64,000 nucleotides of DNA, from positions 372,001 through 436,000 of the forward strand of contig JAKNDB010000068.1 of assembly GCA_024305405.1 (NCBI GenBank), written 5' to 3'. This DNA is from Dirofilaria immitis. Lineage: Eukaryota > Nematoda > Chromadorea > Rhabditida > Onchocercidae. The translations under genes were made by a program, and so were the position numbers. The first letter of the stretch is position 1. Each line of letters opens with the position of its first letter. The notes below the pieces were generated by a model that worked only from the letters and a program-made list of their open reading frames with translations, did no database searches and was not told where the DNA came from. Shown here one piece after another: positions 49,301-62,200 of the stretch.

Positions 49301-52300
49301 AACAGAAATCCATCCATATAGGAGACGATCGTAACGCATCCAAACTAATTCTTCTTTTTCTGGATTCCAAAAATAATCGACGCATGCTAAATTACACATT
49401 TCCTCTTCAGTAAGGTAGCAATTCTGATTGACTTGATTGGAAGATCGATTTTCTGCCAAAATCATTTGCAAGATGATTTCAGCAGTTTCTTTCATTATCA
49501 ATTTAGATTTCATATTAGTATTCAATTTCGCTAGCCAAAATCGTGAGCAATTTAAGCGACGCATTCTGAAATAATTATACTTTCTTTCCTAATTGTATTT
49601 CTTTTTGTATGGAGTAACAAAATTATGAAATGCTTTTAAATATAAGTCCAAAAAACAAGCTAATGAAAAAAAATATTATAGTGATTATTATGGTGATAAT
49701 TTTTGGTCAAAAATAACGGATAATATAATCAAATATCTTAAGATATCTTTTATTAATAATTATAATAACAGAAATTCTGCTAAAATTCGTGCCAGATCAT
49801 AACAAAATCTTTGACAATTTCACGATGAAGAACAATTATATATATTTTTTTCTTTTAATTATTTTGCTTTGAGCAGTTTTCAGTTTTTATACTTCTAACG
49901 TGAGAATATACTGCAAATGATCAAACAATATTGGTAAAAATTTCAATAATTTGATTCACATAAAATTACTGAAACTGACCGATTGGAAGATGTCAAGCAA
50001 TTCGCCAAAAACCGTGCACAGTTTTTACAATCACTATTATCACTAATAAACCATGCAAGCAAACATTCAGATGTGACAGATCCACTAGAATGACGCGTCT
50101 GAGCTCTCCAAAGAATTGACATCAGTATATTCTCATTCCTTTCATAAATCTGTAAATTTTAAACTTTTATATGTAATGAAAAAAAGCAAATTCCGGTAAT
50201 ATAGTTGAGTAAAATATGCAACCTTAAGGCAATAGGTATCGTGTAAACAGTATAAATTTACATTAGATACGATTACGTATCAATCAATTACTACTATCCG
50301 TCATTTATTAGATTCCTGGTAATTAAAAATATTTGATTTTAAGTATTTGGTAGATGTTATAGCTCTCGCCTTCTGTTTGAAACTTATTTAAGCATGTTTG
50401 ATTTTATTTCAATGTTAACATATCATAATTATTATGTTAAAGAGTATAAGTAAGCGTAATTATTATGTTAAAGAGTATAAGTAAGATTTTATGGAAGCTG
50501 AAATTTTTCTATATTCTTCCACTTATATGAAATAATATCGGGATTTATTTCAAGAAATCTTCATAGAAATTACGATTTATAATGGACATACTTCTACCAA
50601 TTTATTAACTTCTATTAATTAATTAAGAAAGAAAATAAGCAATTAAAGTAATGATTACTCATGCATTAACTAATTCAATAAAAATAAGTAAAAAGAAATA
50701 CCTCATCATATTTCATTACAGGTATTACTGATGCAAGCAAAGTCCATTTCTCTTTCAAAGCATTGGGCAATAGGCACAACCATATGAACTGCTTTAATTA
50801 AATGAAAAATTTTAGAACATATAGCTAAAATTAAAAAGAAACGATTTATAATTCTTAAAGAAGTGAAATTTCATAAAATTTTATGTAAAATTACTCTAAT
50901 ATCATAAGCAATATAATTCCAACCTGATCTGCTGTAATACCAAGTACTCTCTGCAATTCCATTAGAATCTTGAGAATTTTCAGATCTATTCCTGATCGCT
51001 TCGTCAGTACACCACGAAAGCATTGCTTTATAAATTTCAATAACATTTCTTCTTTTTCTGGATCATTTATACTGCTCAATTCATGAGCAGTTTTAGCTAA
51101 ACGTTTTCCAACTATTCCATAAATACTTCCATCCAATATCTCATCTTTTGCATAAACCATTCTGCTATTTCCTGAACTTTGATAATTATTTCAATATTTG
51201 GAAATAATTTAGAGTTAAAAAGAACTATTATTACAATCAATCAGTTCCTAGCAGATCGCTAAAATCATTAAGTAGAATAATTTTCGATGAAACTGAAAAT
51301 GTATAAAACATCTTAAAGATTTACAAATCTGACATTTTAGAGAAATATGAAAAATGCTATCTCTTTGGAACATAAGAAAGTAAACATGAAATATGTCGTA
51401 TAATATTGAATAAAAGGCGATCCAAAACAAGTTACTCAAAATATCTTATATATTTTACCTTAGAAAAAAATTATATAAATCTTATTCACTATAAATGAGC
51501 ATACCATAAAGATAATTTGGAAACAATCGTATGTAATAAAATATTTGCTTTTTCACTGTGAATATCTTTATCAACGCAAGAATTGATTACAGCTCTTTGC
51601 GAAGAAAGTTTGCACTGAAATTTGGTTTAAGTTTAGAATAAATTTATCATTAAAAAGTTTTAAATTCGAAAGCTATGTAAAGTTTAGTATAAGCATTTCA
51701 TGAAGATGTGAAAGATTAGTTGATAACGACGAACTTCAAGCGAATCTACTACAAGTTTGTGTTGGTAAGAATTTAATCTGTACATGGATTACATCAAATA
51801 AATTTGAAGAGCTGATAAGTATATTTCAGTTACTGAAATAAAATCGCAGGATGATGAACAGAAGTAATTCTCATTATTCCAGTGAACATAAAAATAAGTA
51901 AGAGGCATTGGAAAGATGCTGCTCTTTTGTACGTTCTAATTTATTGATATGCTCAAAAAGATAATTATTGCCACTTGCTAAATTTAACTTCAAAAGAATA
52001 TTGTATAAATGAGGAACTAATTTTACGTATAGGGAAAAACTTTAGAATCAAGAAATTTTATCTTTCAAAAAAAAACAAATTTATAAAATTTATTTATAGA
52101 AAATAAATATTTCAAAAACTAATTTACGCACTTGCTCATTTGTTGTATGTTTATAATAGGATTTCAGATCGGAAATATCAACCGATGAGTTTGAACACTG
52201 AAAAAAAAATTTATCACATTTAAAATATGAAGTGGACGTTCAACGAAATTCATTAAAATTTCGAAGAATTTATTAAAATCATTTTGCAATTCTAAAAATC

Positions 52301-53045
52301 CATTCTGCAATTTTTACATTTTCCTTAAATTCATAAGCCAAATAATTTAAAAATATGTAATCATTTATATTTCATAAATTAATTCACATTTTTTATATGT
52401 TAAAAAATATTAATTATGCTCTTCAGAAACAAATTCAAATTGCATATTTCAATTTTTTTAATTTAATAAAAATATTCTTTCTTCGAAATATTTAGCAACA
52501 ATAACATTTATAAAAACATAACCTTTTACGGGAATAAATGCAGATGTTATTTAATTGGTAAAGTAATTAAAATGAATCATCTAGATAATCGTAGTAATAT
52601 AACAAAAGTTTACCTCTTGAATTACTTTCATCGCTATCGAAAATATATCATTGCTTTGTGTAATTTGCTAAAGAAATAATATTTATGAAATAGCAATTGT
52701 ATAAATCGCTCCCTTCTCTCGATCATATAGATTTGATGATTTAAAATTCAAATTTCGAAAAATAATTATTTCAATTTTTTTCAATAGCTCCGGCCATAAA
52801 ATATATTTAATTCTTCCGTAAGATCATTGCCATTATTGCATTTCTATAAATTCTTTTTAAAATACTATGTATATTGCCTTAATCAAATGACAAATTTCTT
52901 TGCTTGGAATAATTACGATCGGAATCAATCGATAATTTATGCGTAATTATCATGTATTTTCAGAATGCTACATAAGGCTTCACGATGTTTGCATATATTA
53001 CTCATCAAATCTAAATCTTTGATTAGGCCAGCACGGGAAAACCTG
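43329..53045 (-). CDS. THADA/Trm732-like HEAT-repeat protein
   Basis: THADA (yeast Trm732) is a large helical-repeat protein that helps the Trm7/FTSJ1 methyltransferase modify tRNA position 32. Exons that join in phase, right to left: 50791-50702, 50149-49980, 49565-~49049, 48709-48415, 47904-47714, 47562-47316, 46955-46753, 46361-46262, 46073-45875, 45479-45355, 45242-45028, 44572-44369, 44041-43772, 43461-43329. Upstream exons 51171-50924, 51614-51505, 52016-51888, 52197-52132 and 52667-52614 are clear, but the joins are uncertain. The first exon may be near 53040. The match rests on the DUF2428 core: ISDEQRNAVDQYY, VWNVLMRSRHKAVVDD (SRHRGAFE in relatives), KRRKATRSC (ATRRSAG) and later CALKIF..SMVRNAACHCY. 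Over 1,100 residues are seen. Losses at 47495-47498 and 48419-48421 break frame. The exon at 46361-46262 has two in-frame stops. A different HEAT protein is possible. Confidence 0.62.
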
Positions 53046-54645
53046 ATCTAATAATTGATCTCGGAATCGAATATGATGAACGATTCGATAAATCATCATA
53101 TAATTAATCACAGGAGTTCATGAATTGATAGTGATATGTACGAAATCGAAATATCCGCGCTATATTATTGCAGAATCTAATTACCTCACCAAGCTCAATA
53201 ACACAAATCCTATCGGAAGAGAGGAATTAAGTAAGCAAATAGCATAGGATTAAATTACTTGCAAGGTTATGGAAAATGAATGAAGCATTATTAAAAGTAA
53301 CGTGAATCCGTAATACGACAGAAAAGATCCAAAGAATTTTCAACCATTATTTTGATAGCATTATTTACATTTTAGAAAAAGTCAACGAGAAACAGAATAG
53401 CAACCCACCGACTCAAAATATTTTTATGAGAAATTTTTACCTTTTCCAAGCTATACTTGAGACACCTGCGTTATATTATGACGAAATATACCATCCCAGT
53501 TTAACTTCCTGCCTAACACTGTTTTTGATAGAAATCATTAGAATCCGAGATAGCTCAAACTATATCACAAATTTTAGAACATATGTAAAATGCTTCAATT
53601 CCCGTTTTACCGAATTTAAGTAAAGAATGAATGAATGAAAAAGCGGACTGATATGAGATGATTTACTGGACAGGTTGGTATATGTTTACAAAACATATTG
53701 GTAGGCAATGGTACTGAAGAGAAACATCCTGAAACATCATTATTGATTTATGTTGAATCAATATGAAATTAAACTCATGAGCTAATTTCTCATTGTAAAA
53801 TTGAAGCGAAACAGAATGTGTTGCTTACCCCTATTCATATCAATTAATTATAGCGAGATATACATCTTTTCCAGATTGCATATCTGACCCAATAGGATCG
53901 AGAATTATCATTTTTACTTCATTAGAGAAGGCTTTAGGTTTTATGCTATCTTCTTGTAATGAAGAAAATATACATTTAATGTTTTTCTTCTTCATCATTT
54001 TTCGTAGTTTTATTATACCTCTCATAGCTATGTAAGTATTCTTCTTCCATAGAAAAAATGGCATTTGGATGATTTAAGCTAAAATATTTTTCAAAATGTC
54101 TTGCCTTCCCTAGTTATATCAATTAATTCTATCTTTCTCTAATTTCACCTATATGGATTCTATTTTTGTTTGTAATATTTAGCTAAGCCTTAATCATCTG
54201 TTCATTATAAAGAATAGAATATCATGCATGGATTAATTTTGCATATGTTATCATATGATAATATTATTTATAGTCTTCAAATATGTTATTTATATTATAG
54301 CTTGTTTAATAACAATTATTGCAAATACGATGATAATAATATATGAAGCATATCTAATAATAACCAATCTTTGGAATCAATAATTTGTTAATAATATCTC
54401 CATGATTAATTGCTGTTTATATTTACGTGAATCATTATCACATCTCGCTAAGCATAATAACAAATCACATATGAAATAAGTTACATATAAAATATAGAAT
54501 GATATTAACTTATTATCATCACTTCTATCGTTCTGAATCTTTGATACCGAAAATCAAGCAATGCTAGAAAAAAATTCCGCGAAACAATTGGTATAAGAAC
54601 GATGAAAAATAGAATAGATAGTGATGATATTACAATTATCAGCAA
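53046..54645. other. Spacer between the THADA-like gene and the EGF gene
   Basis: Mostly AT-rich. Within it, 54064-53840 on the minus strand holds an ORF with coding-like character (see separate entry). The plus-strand ORF at 53426-53623 lacks splice or promoter support, and I regard it as chance. Confidence 0.5.
53840..54064 (-). CDS. Orphan ORF, 74 residues, possibly a terminal exon
   Basis: The C-terminal half, FSSLQEDSIKPKAFSNEVKM followed by IILDPIGSDMQSGKDVYLAI, has mixed codons and charge unlike the AT noise around it and ends at a TAA. The N-terminal half is Lys-rich and less convincing; an AG in AGAAGAATACTTACATAG near 54035 could be an acceptor. It lies downstream of the EGF gene on the same strand, so it might be a second gene of a small operon. 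I do not recognise the family. Confidence 0.3.
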   Translation of the reverse strand: MPFFLWKKNTYIAMRGIIKLRKMMKKKNIKCIFSSLQEDSIKPKAFSNEVKMIILDPIGSDMQSGKDVYLAIIN

Positions 54646-56504
54646 TTATTTTCTACCATCATCTGGATCAGCTGGATCATCTGGACCGTGTTCACAATGA
54701 TCACCACCATAACCGAATTGACACATGCAAGTAAAGTTTGATGATGTACCAATACATAATCCTTTGCCGTTACAATCCTCGTTGAATCGCATGGACCTAA
54801 AAATTAATGGTTTGAAAAATTTATAAGATTTCTTGAAGTAGAAATTTGCAAATAGAATCAAATAATGTTAAATGGGGTTTTTGCTAAAGATTAAATATAT
54901 CGTAGGATTCTTATTTAAATTGCATCATTCTATGTTTTTCAAAAGAATAGATAACTAGCATTTACAATATTGAAAATAGATAATTAATATGAGGATAGAA
55001 ATCTTAAGAGCATCAGATGGCGGAAATATTTTGATTCAAAATCTGAGATGAAACGAGGATATTGTAAAAATGCCCATAAAATTAGTTTCTTTTCTTTTAC
55101 AATGAAAGATGGATAAGAATTAAAGGAATAGTCTAAGCCAATGATAAAATAAATAAATGAACGAACTAGTCTCGCAGTGTAATCCAGTATAGCCAAGTTT
55201 GCAAATACAGAAATTAGTATCTTTGGTACCAAGACATGTGCCTCGATTATTGCATATTTCATCATCACAAATCTAAAATGTTGTCGTTATATTATTAAAG
55301 TAGCAAAATAAAAAGCCATAACTATAATGCGTTGAAAATATGAAATTAAAAAAAGCAAAAAATCTTTGTAAAAAAAAAAAAAAATTATATGACTAAAACC
55401 ATCTGATCAATCTTAAGAAACAAACTGAGATAAGAAACTTGAGACAATAGTAAATAATGTAATTTAATATAACAAATATCAATTGTAAGACTAATTTCCT
55501 TTCAAATATTAATCGATAATCGATTGTGAAATTATTTATTAGTGAATTTTTGTGGAATCATTTAATGTTGCTTCTGCATTATAATATCATCAAAATACAA
55601 ATAATCTCTATCCTTAGTTATTTTTGATTAACCATTTTGATTAATCATATCTGCTACTTCTTAATTTAAAATATTATTAATAATTTATATTAACTTTGTG
55701 AGAATAATTGTGAATACAAATTCGAATAGATGATAATGAATGTATGATGCAATAAGAAGAATTATCTAAAGATGAGCATAAAACAAAATAAAAAAAAAAA
55801 ACATCATTTTCATTCAAATTTCCAGCGATACTGTAATTTCATTCTAATTTGAAAAAAAACACCGTTTCAAGAAAATAATTAAGGCAAAGATATTGCAACT
55901 AAAATAAATAATATTTACCGCTTCATCGTCAGTTTTGATAACAAAACCTTTCGTTGGTGTCTGCAAAATATTTTGCTATGTTAAATGTTCAACTATTCCT
56001 GTAAAAAAAAAAAAAAAAAAAACTTTGCAGAATTAAAATTTTATAAATTCTCGAATATTCGGATTTAGGAAATTGGAATAAAAGTATATGCTGAAGTTGA
56101 GAAATTTTAAAATATCCTAAGCAAGGATATTTCAATGAATTATTAAAGATATCCATAATCTTGCTTACCTTATCAGTTACCTTGGCCATCATTTCTTTCA
56201 TTTCCTTCATTTCTTTCGTACTTTTTGTGTTGCCTTCTGAAATTATTAGTAATGAGCATATTTCGGATTGACTTTTGTATTTTTCATTATAAAATTTATT
56301 ACTGATAATATCATGAATTTAATTTCAAATTTAATTTAGATCAAATTTGCTCTTATCATTTATTAATTTATCATTTGTTTTTTTTTTTTTTAAGCTGATG
56401 AGAAAATTTTTATTGCTTAATTGAGAATGAGAATTTACCTGTGGATATGCAATCGTCCCGTCGAATAGGATGAAAAATATAGTAAGAATTGAATAATAAA
56501 GCAT
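54646..56504 (-). CDS. Small secreted protein with two EGF-like domains
   Basis: Five exons: 56504-56439, 56236-56169, 55960-55919, 55272-55167, 54796-54646, about 144 residues after repair. Exon 1 is a signal peptide (MLYYSILTIFFILFDGTIAY). Exon 2 encodes a charged helical stretch, KEMKEMKEMMAKVTDK. Exon 4 is an EGF-like domain: ICDDEICNNRGTCLG, then CICKLGYTGLHCE. Exon 5 is a second one: SPCDFNEDCNGKGLCIG, then FTCMCQFGYGGDHCE, followed by an acidic tail DDPADPDDGRK. Both domains show the six-cysteine pattern once one base is restored at 54785-54786; another is missing at 56222-56226. It is probably an extracellular or cuticle-space factor. No membrane segment is present, so it is soluble. 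I do not know a specific ortholog. Confidence 0.85.
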
Positions 56505-56572
56505 TGTTTAACAAATGCAGGTGAAAGTAATACTATTTACACGTCTTGAGAATTTTATATTTATCTAAACTG

Positions 56573-56599
56573 CGTTGTTGTTGTTGTTGTTGTTGTTGT
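56573..56599. repeat. (GTT)n microsatellite
   Basis: Seven or eight GTT units about 70 bp upstream of the EGF-protein start codon (minus strand), so in its 5' UTR or promoter. Confidence 0.9.
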
Positions 56600-56639
56600 C
56601 CTAAAATTAAATTCCGCATATAATTACCGAAAATTTTGG

Positions 56640-59293
56640 CATTATCTATCAACAATTACTTTAAAAAAAAAAACACGTTATAATTGTAAACAAAATAATC
56701 ATTATTGATGCATGTTAGTTTAGAGATATTTTATATATGAGGCAATCATCATCACATTATAACATCTTCTAATTGACCTCGACGAATATGATGGATGTAT
56801 GGCAAGGTAGTAGTGTATTCAAAAATTTTTCATTTATCTATTTAGTGATGAAATGAATTGTCCTATTTTCAAGAATGAACATTCTTCTCATTTCCGCATC
56901 CTTCCAATAATTTCATTTCACCATCATTGCTGACCTTATTCTGTTTTATTGTCTGTTACACTTCAACTGTTAATAAAATCCTTCAGAATCTGGGTTATTT
57001 TTCGTTAATATATGATTGCTTTCCACTGAACAGATGAACATAATTCACGGACGATAAACAATTGATTTGATTATTCATTCAATAAATGATATGATACATT
57101 GTAAATTTCGAATTCGTCATTCCAAACTTAAGTGTAATTTCTTTTGACTACAATGTGAGACGAAAATCTAAGATTGTTATTTGAAATTTTAAATTGCTTG
57201 CTTAAAAATTAAATTAACGAAATGCATTTCTTCGTTATATCATGAAGATTTTACTTAAAAAAGGTTTTCGTCTTAAATCAGAACGAAATCAGGCTCTCCA
57301 TTCTTTATTATAAAATATAAATCAGAACCAGATCAGGCTCTCCATCTTTCATTATAAAATTTAAAACAGAACCAGATCAGGCTCTCCATCTTTCATTATA
57401 AAATTTAAAACAGAACCAGATCAGGCTCTCCATCTTTCATTATAAAATTTAAAACAGAACCAGATCAGGCTCTCCATCTTTCATCATAAAATTTAAAACA
57501 GAACCAGATCAGGCTTTCCATCCTTCATTACATCATGAAGATTTTAGTTAGAAAAGATGAAATTTAAATCAGAAAGAAGTCAGGCTCTTTAAAATAATCA
57601 AATTTTGGAATTTTGAAGAAAAAAAAAGAATGAAACGAATTTTTCATTGTATTATGAAGATCTTAGGAAAAAAATGAATAAATTTTGAAAAATTTTGAAG
57701 ATTTAAAATTCTTTTGATAGATAGATCAGATTGATCTAAAATTCTTTAATTGATAGATCAGTCAATTCTTTAAATCTGATTTAAATCATTCGAAGGAAAA
57801 AATTTCGCATTTGATAGAGTAGTTAATATCAAAAATAGCCAAAATATATTTTTATTTTAAAATTAATAAATTTCATTCAATTACAATTTATCTCATTTTT
57901 CATATTGCATCAATTTAGAAAATATATATTATCAAATAAAAATAAATGAAGGAAAAAGCAAAGAAATACGCATATAGTATAATTAAGTAATAATAAAAAT
58001 TAAAAATATATTATATATATGAGAAAGAAAATTTTATAAGCATAAATGAAAGAGTTATTAGAAACAAATATTTATTTTCATTTAATGAAAATAAATATTT
58101 TCAATAATAAAATATACCTAACACAATAATAATAAACATATACATATTATATTTACAGGAAGATTTTATCTTATCTTATAAAGAAATATTAAAAATGTTA
58201 AAGAAATGATCTGTTCTGTTTTTTGTTTTGTTTTGTTTTTTATGTAAAAAATGAAAATAACAGAAATGAAAGAAAAAAAAACAATAACACAGGTATTACT
58301 TATTTAATAACAATTTTCTGATAATAATATTTTTAAAATTTGAATTAAAAAAATAGTAAATTTTAAAATTTCAAATAAAAGAAGAAAAAAACCAAACAAA
58401 CAATCAAAATGTTAAAGCAATTTTTATATAACGCATTTAGTGATAATATCAAATATCATTTGATAATGAAATGAATGAATGAATGTGTAGTAAAATTGAT
58501 GAACGTTAAAAATTTATATTTCATGAAAAAAAAAAATACAATTCTGGAAGATGACGAATTTCTCGACCTTCTCATACATACATCAGCAAATGAAGTGTAT
58601 GAAGATTTTTTAATAATACAAAAAAAAGGGACATTTTTAAAAATCGACAAAAATTGGCAGAAAGGAATAATAGTACGAAAGAGAGAAAAAAAAAATTTAG
58701 CTTTCAATATATATCTTTAAATTTTTTTTTTTTTGTTACAAAGTTTTCGACGATAATTTCAATTTGTTTTTATATAACTTCTCGTTGAAAGAGAGATTGA
58801 AAAAATTTTTATAATTTACTACTTAATATGCATAAATTTTTAAAATAATTTTTTGTATCGATTTATCATAAAGAAGAAATTTAAAATTTTATATAATATA
58901 AATTTGGCAATAGTTGCATTTCAAATTTATACCAACTCTTTCATAGCACAAATAATTTTAGATCATATTTTGAAATACTTACAAATATATCAAAGAAAAT
59001 TAATACAATGAAAATTCTTACATTTATATATATATATATTCATATTATATCAAGAAGAGAAGAAAAAAGCATAAGTAAAAAAAAATGAAATTATTTCGAA
59101 AACTTCGAAAGACTATAAAATTTGAAAAAAATATTAAAAATTCAGATTGCCAAAAAAATGATTCCATAATTTCTTCTAAATTAGTGTTATTTTGAAATTT
59201 ACAAAAAAAAAATATTTATTAATAAATCCTAAAGAAAAAAAAAAGAGAAAAAAACAAGATAAATCAAAACAAAACAAAAAAAAAAAAATAAGC
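56640..59293. other. Intergenic region between the PAC-1-like and EGF genes
   Basis: It contains the promoter side of the EGF gene, a 44-bp repeat (57270-57545) and, near 59293, the 3' UTR of the PAC-1-like gene. A plus-strand ORF at 58475-58720 (81 codons, with LEDDEFLDLLIHTSANEVYE) is antisense to the likely PAC-1 3' region and has no splice support. I leave it unassigned. Confidence 0.5.
57270..57545. repeat. 44-bp minisatellite, about six copies
   Basis: Period 44 bp (copies of GATCAGGCTCTCCATC at 57331, 57375 and so on), of the form CAGAACCAGATCAGGCTCTC then CATCTTTCATTATAAAATTTAAAA. The outer copies are diverged, the inner ones nearly identical. Confidence 0.93.
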
Positions 59294-62200
59294 TCATAAT
59301 TGTTCATCGCCGGATGAAGGTAAAACTTCACCTGGCGATGTCATATCATCATCATCATTTGTTCCGGTTGATGATGATGATGATGAGCTTCGATCAATAG
59401 GTGTACATGTTGTTGATGGTGTTACTGCTGCCGATATTACTACAGATGCAATTTTCTCACGGTTACAACAACAATTGTCCCCATTTGTAACTTTCACTCC
59501 ATCAACAATATCATCTTCCATAACTATGGCTGAAGAATGTTGAAAGCTATTCTTTAACCATCGAGCAAATTTATTTACTTTAATACCAATATCCGAATGG
59601 GAATTTTTGATATGCGAATTGAATGATGCATTATTTTTCCATTTCATTTCTTCTCGTAAACTCTAAAATATTATATTTTATTACAAATATACGATAAATT
59701 TTTATAAAATTATAGAAGTGATTAGTTTAGAATTAAATATTATATCCATCTATGCTTAATTGAAAAATCATTTTTCATTTTCAACAAACTAACAATACAT
59801 AGTTTCTTTTGAAATAAAAATAACAATTTATTCATCTGAAATCATTTAGGCGGGGTGAGGGGGAGGGGGAAAAAAAAGATTTATACATTATGAACTTATT
59901 ACAATAGTTTGAAATGAATTTTTCAAATTACATGAATTACGAATACCTGACGTATAATATCTATATCGCTAAGTGTATGTCTCCTCCAGAGCTCTCGTCG
60001 AGTTCATTTTAACACGTGCTTTTGCCTTTATTTTAGATCCATCAAAAGATGAATTCTCATCATACTGCGTTAGTGGAGTTGATGCTTCGTCCGCCATTTT
60101 CGATTCCGTGAATGCCATATGGGATTGATGATGCTAAAATATAATTTACAATTATATTAAAATTTCCATGACATTGAGCGTCTAAAATAAATTTAGAATT
60201 TGAACAATTGTTTCATAACATTTTTTCGAATAATCGATTCAGCATAATTTCAGTTTATTTCGAAATTAATTCATAAAAATCAAAATTCTTTATCCAAATA
60301 GGTATTTCTTGCATTATTTGTATCACATGCATTTGATCGAATATAAATGAATTCATAGCATTGAATACCTTTGGTTGACTTTCCGAACATTTCTGCTCAT
60401 TTATATGTAAATATTGGCATGATGATGATGATACGGCATCATCCGGATCTCTTGAATCACTATAACAATCTTCACCATTTGATAATATTGCTCCTTGATG
60501 CGATCGTTTCAAAAGGCCAGAAATTTCGGAGGAAAAATTAAGTTGTGTTACCTAAATTAAAATATTAATTATTGAAAATAAAATTTCATTAAATATTAAC
60601 AATCATTAATTGCAATACTAAGATTATGATATTATAATTAAATCAATGAATTTCTATGCAATAATTCAAATTCAAATTAAATGATTAAAAAATATTCTTT
60701 CTATTAAATAATATATTAATTATGCATAATACCAATTAATACTATGATAATATCAATTTCTATTATTTGCTTTATTTCGTATAAAATTCGAAATTCATTA
60801 ATAAATAATATTAACGTAATATTGATTGATATTGTGATACGGTTTATTTTGTGATATAAAAGTTAGAAATTTTCGTAAACAAATTTACTTCCATAGCTTC
60901 TGAATCAGGATGTCTAGGTGATGCACTAGCATTACGAGTATATGGTGATAGATCACTAGATGCATAATCGCTACTTGCAGCAATTAGATGATCAACACAA
61001 GAAACGGTAACAGGAATAGTCAATGGTGCAGATGATGTTGTACTGTAATCAGATGTTAATGATAGAGCATCTGTAGATGAAAAATCTTCCATTGTTGTCT
61101 TCATTATTGGTGTCGTTGATTTCTGAAAAATACAAGCATTAATATAATAAAGTTTGTTATTTAACTTTAACTGTTATCAAAAAGATAATAAAATTTGAAA
61201 ATGAAATTAATTACAAATAGTAATACAAATACTTCAATAGGTGTCTTTTGTATAAGAGAAGATTTCGTCTTCATTCCCATATCAATATCACGTCTTTCGA
61301 GTGCAGTAGAAGCCCATCCTTGAAGTTGTTGTAGACGTCGAATCTTTTCACGTGTTTCAGCGCTTAAAACATCAAGAGTTGGCGAAGATGCTAAATTCAA
61401 ATGTCGCGAATGATTAACAAGATCATCCAGATCAGCATCATCATCTAGATCTGCATCCGTACCAGCGATAAAAATTCGTCGTGCAGAGTAAATTTCCTAA
61501 AAATTAAATTGATATAACAGAGCGATCGCAAATTTCAAAAAATCATATATTAAAGTGTAAAGTAAACTATGAAAAAACTCTTCATAGAATCATCATCATC
61601 TAGATTTTTTTTAGAATCTACATTCTCATCTTAATAAGAATTCCGCAATGAATTCAATAGAATCTTATAAATATAAATTTTCTAATTGCTCATCTACTAT
61701 TCAAAAAATGCTCAAAAGATCATTTAATTATAATCAAAACTAAAATTTTTATTGAAATAATTCAACAATATGATATTAATATGAAAAGGACTTTTGTCTT
61801 CGACGTCTCATTTCATCCGCTTCGGAATAATTCTGTATATTCGGCGTATTTTCATCTTTTATTTCACATGAATTAGAGTGAAAGGCTACTGTAGGAGTTG
61901 TAGAATCATGAGATGAACCAAGTGAAGGTGAATGATCCGCTGATGAACTGGTACCAGTATATTGTTGCGTAGATTTTACGGGAGTTTGTTGCTGACGTGA
62001 AGCTATTTCAGCATCAATATCACGTTCCTATAAACATTGAGAGACGTAACATAACTCGATAAAATACAGATTATTTAGAGTAACAATAATAAATAATATA
62101 AAAGACAAAAAAAAATGGTCAATATTCCATACTGATAATTTGCGTTATACACCAAATAATTTTTAATTAGAATTCAAAAATTATATCAAATATCATCTGA

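Noticed and set aside
58475..58720. 81-codon plus-strand ORF
   Set aside because: It contains a plausible acidic stretch but lies in the probable 3' flank of the PAC-1-like gene, has Lys-rich low-complexity ends and no splice or promoter support.
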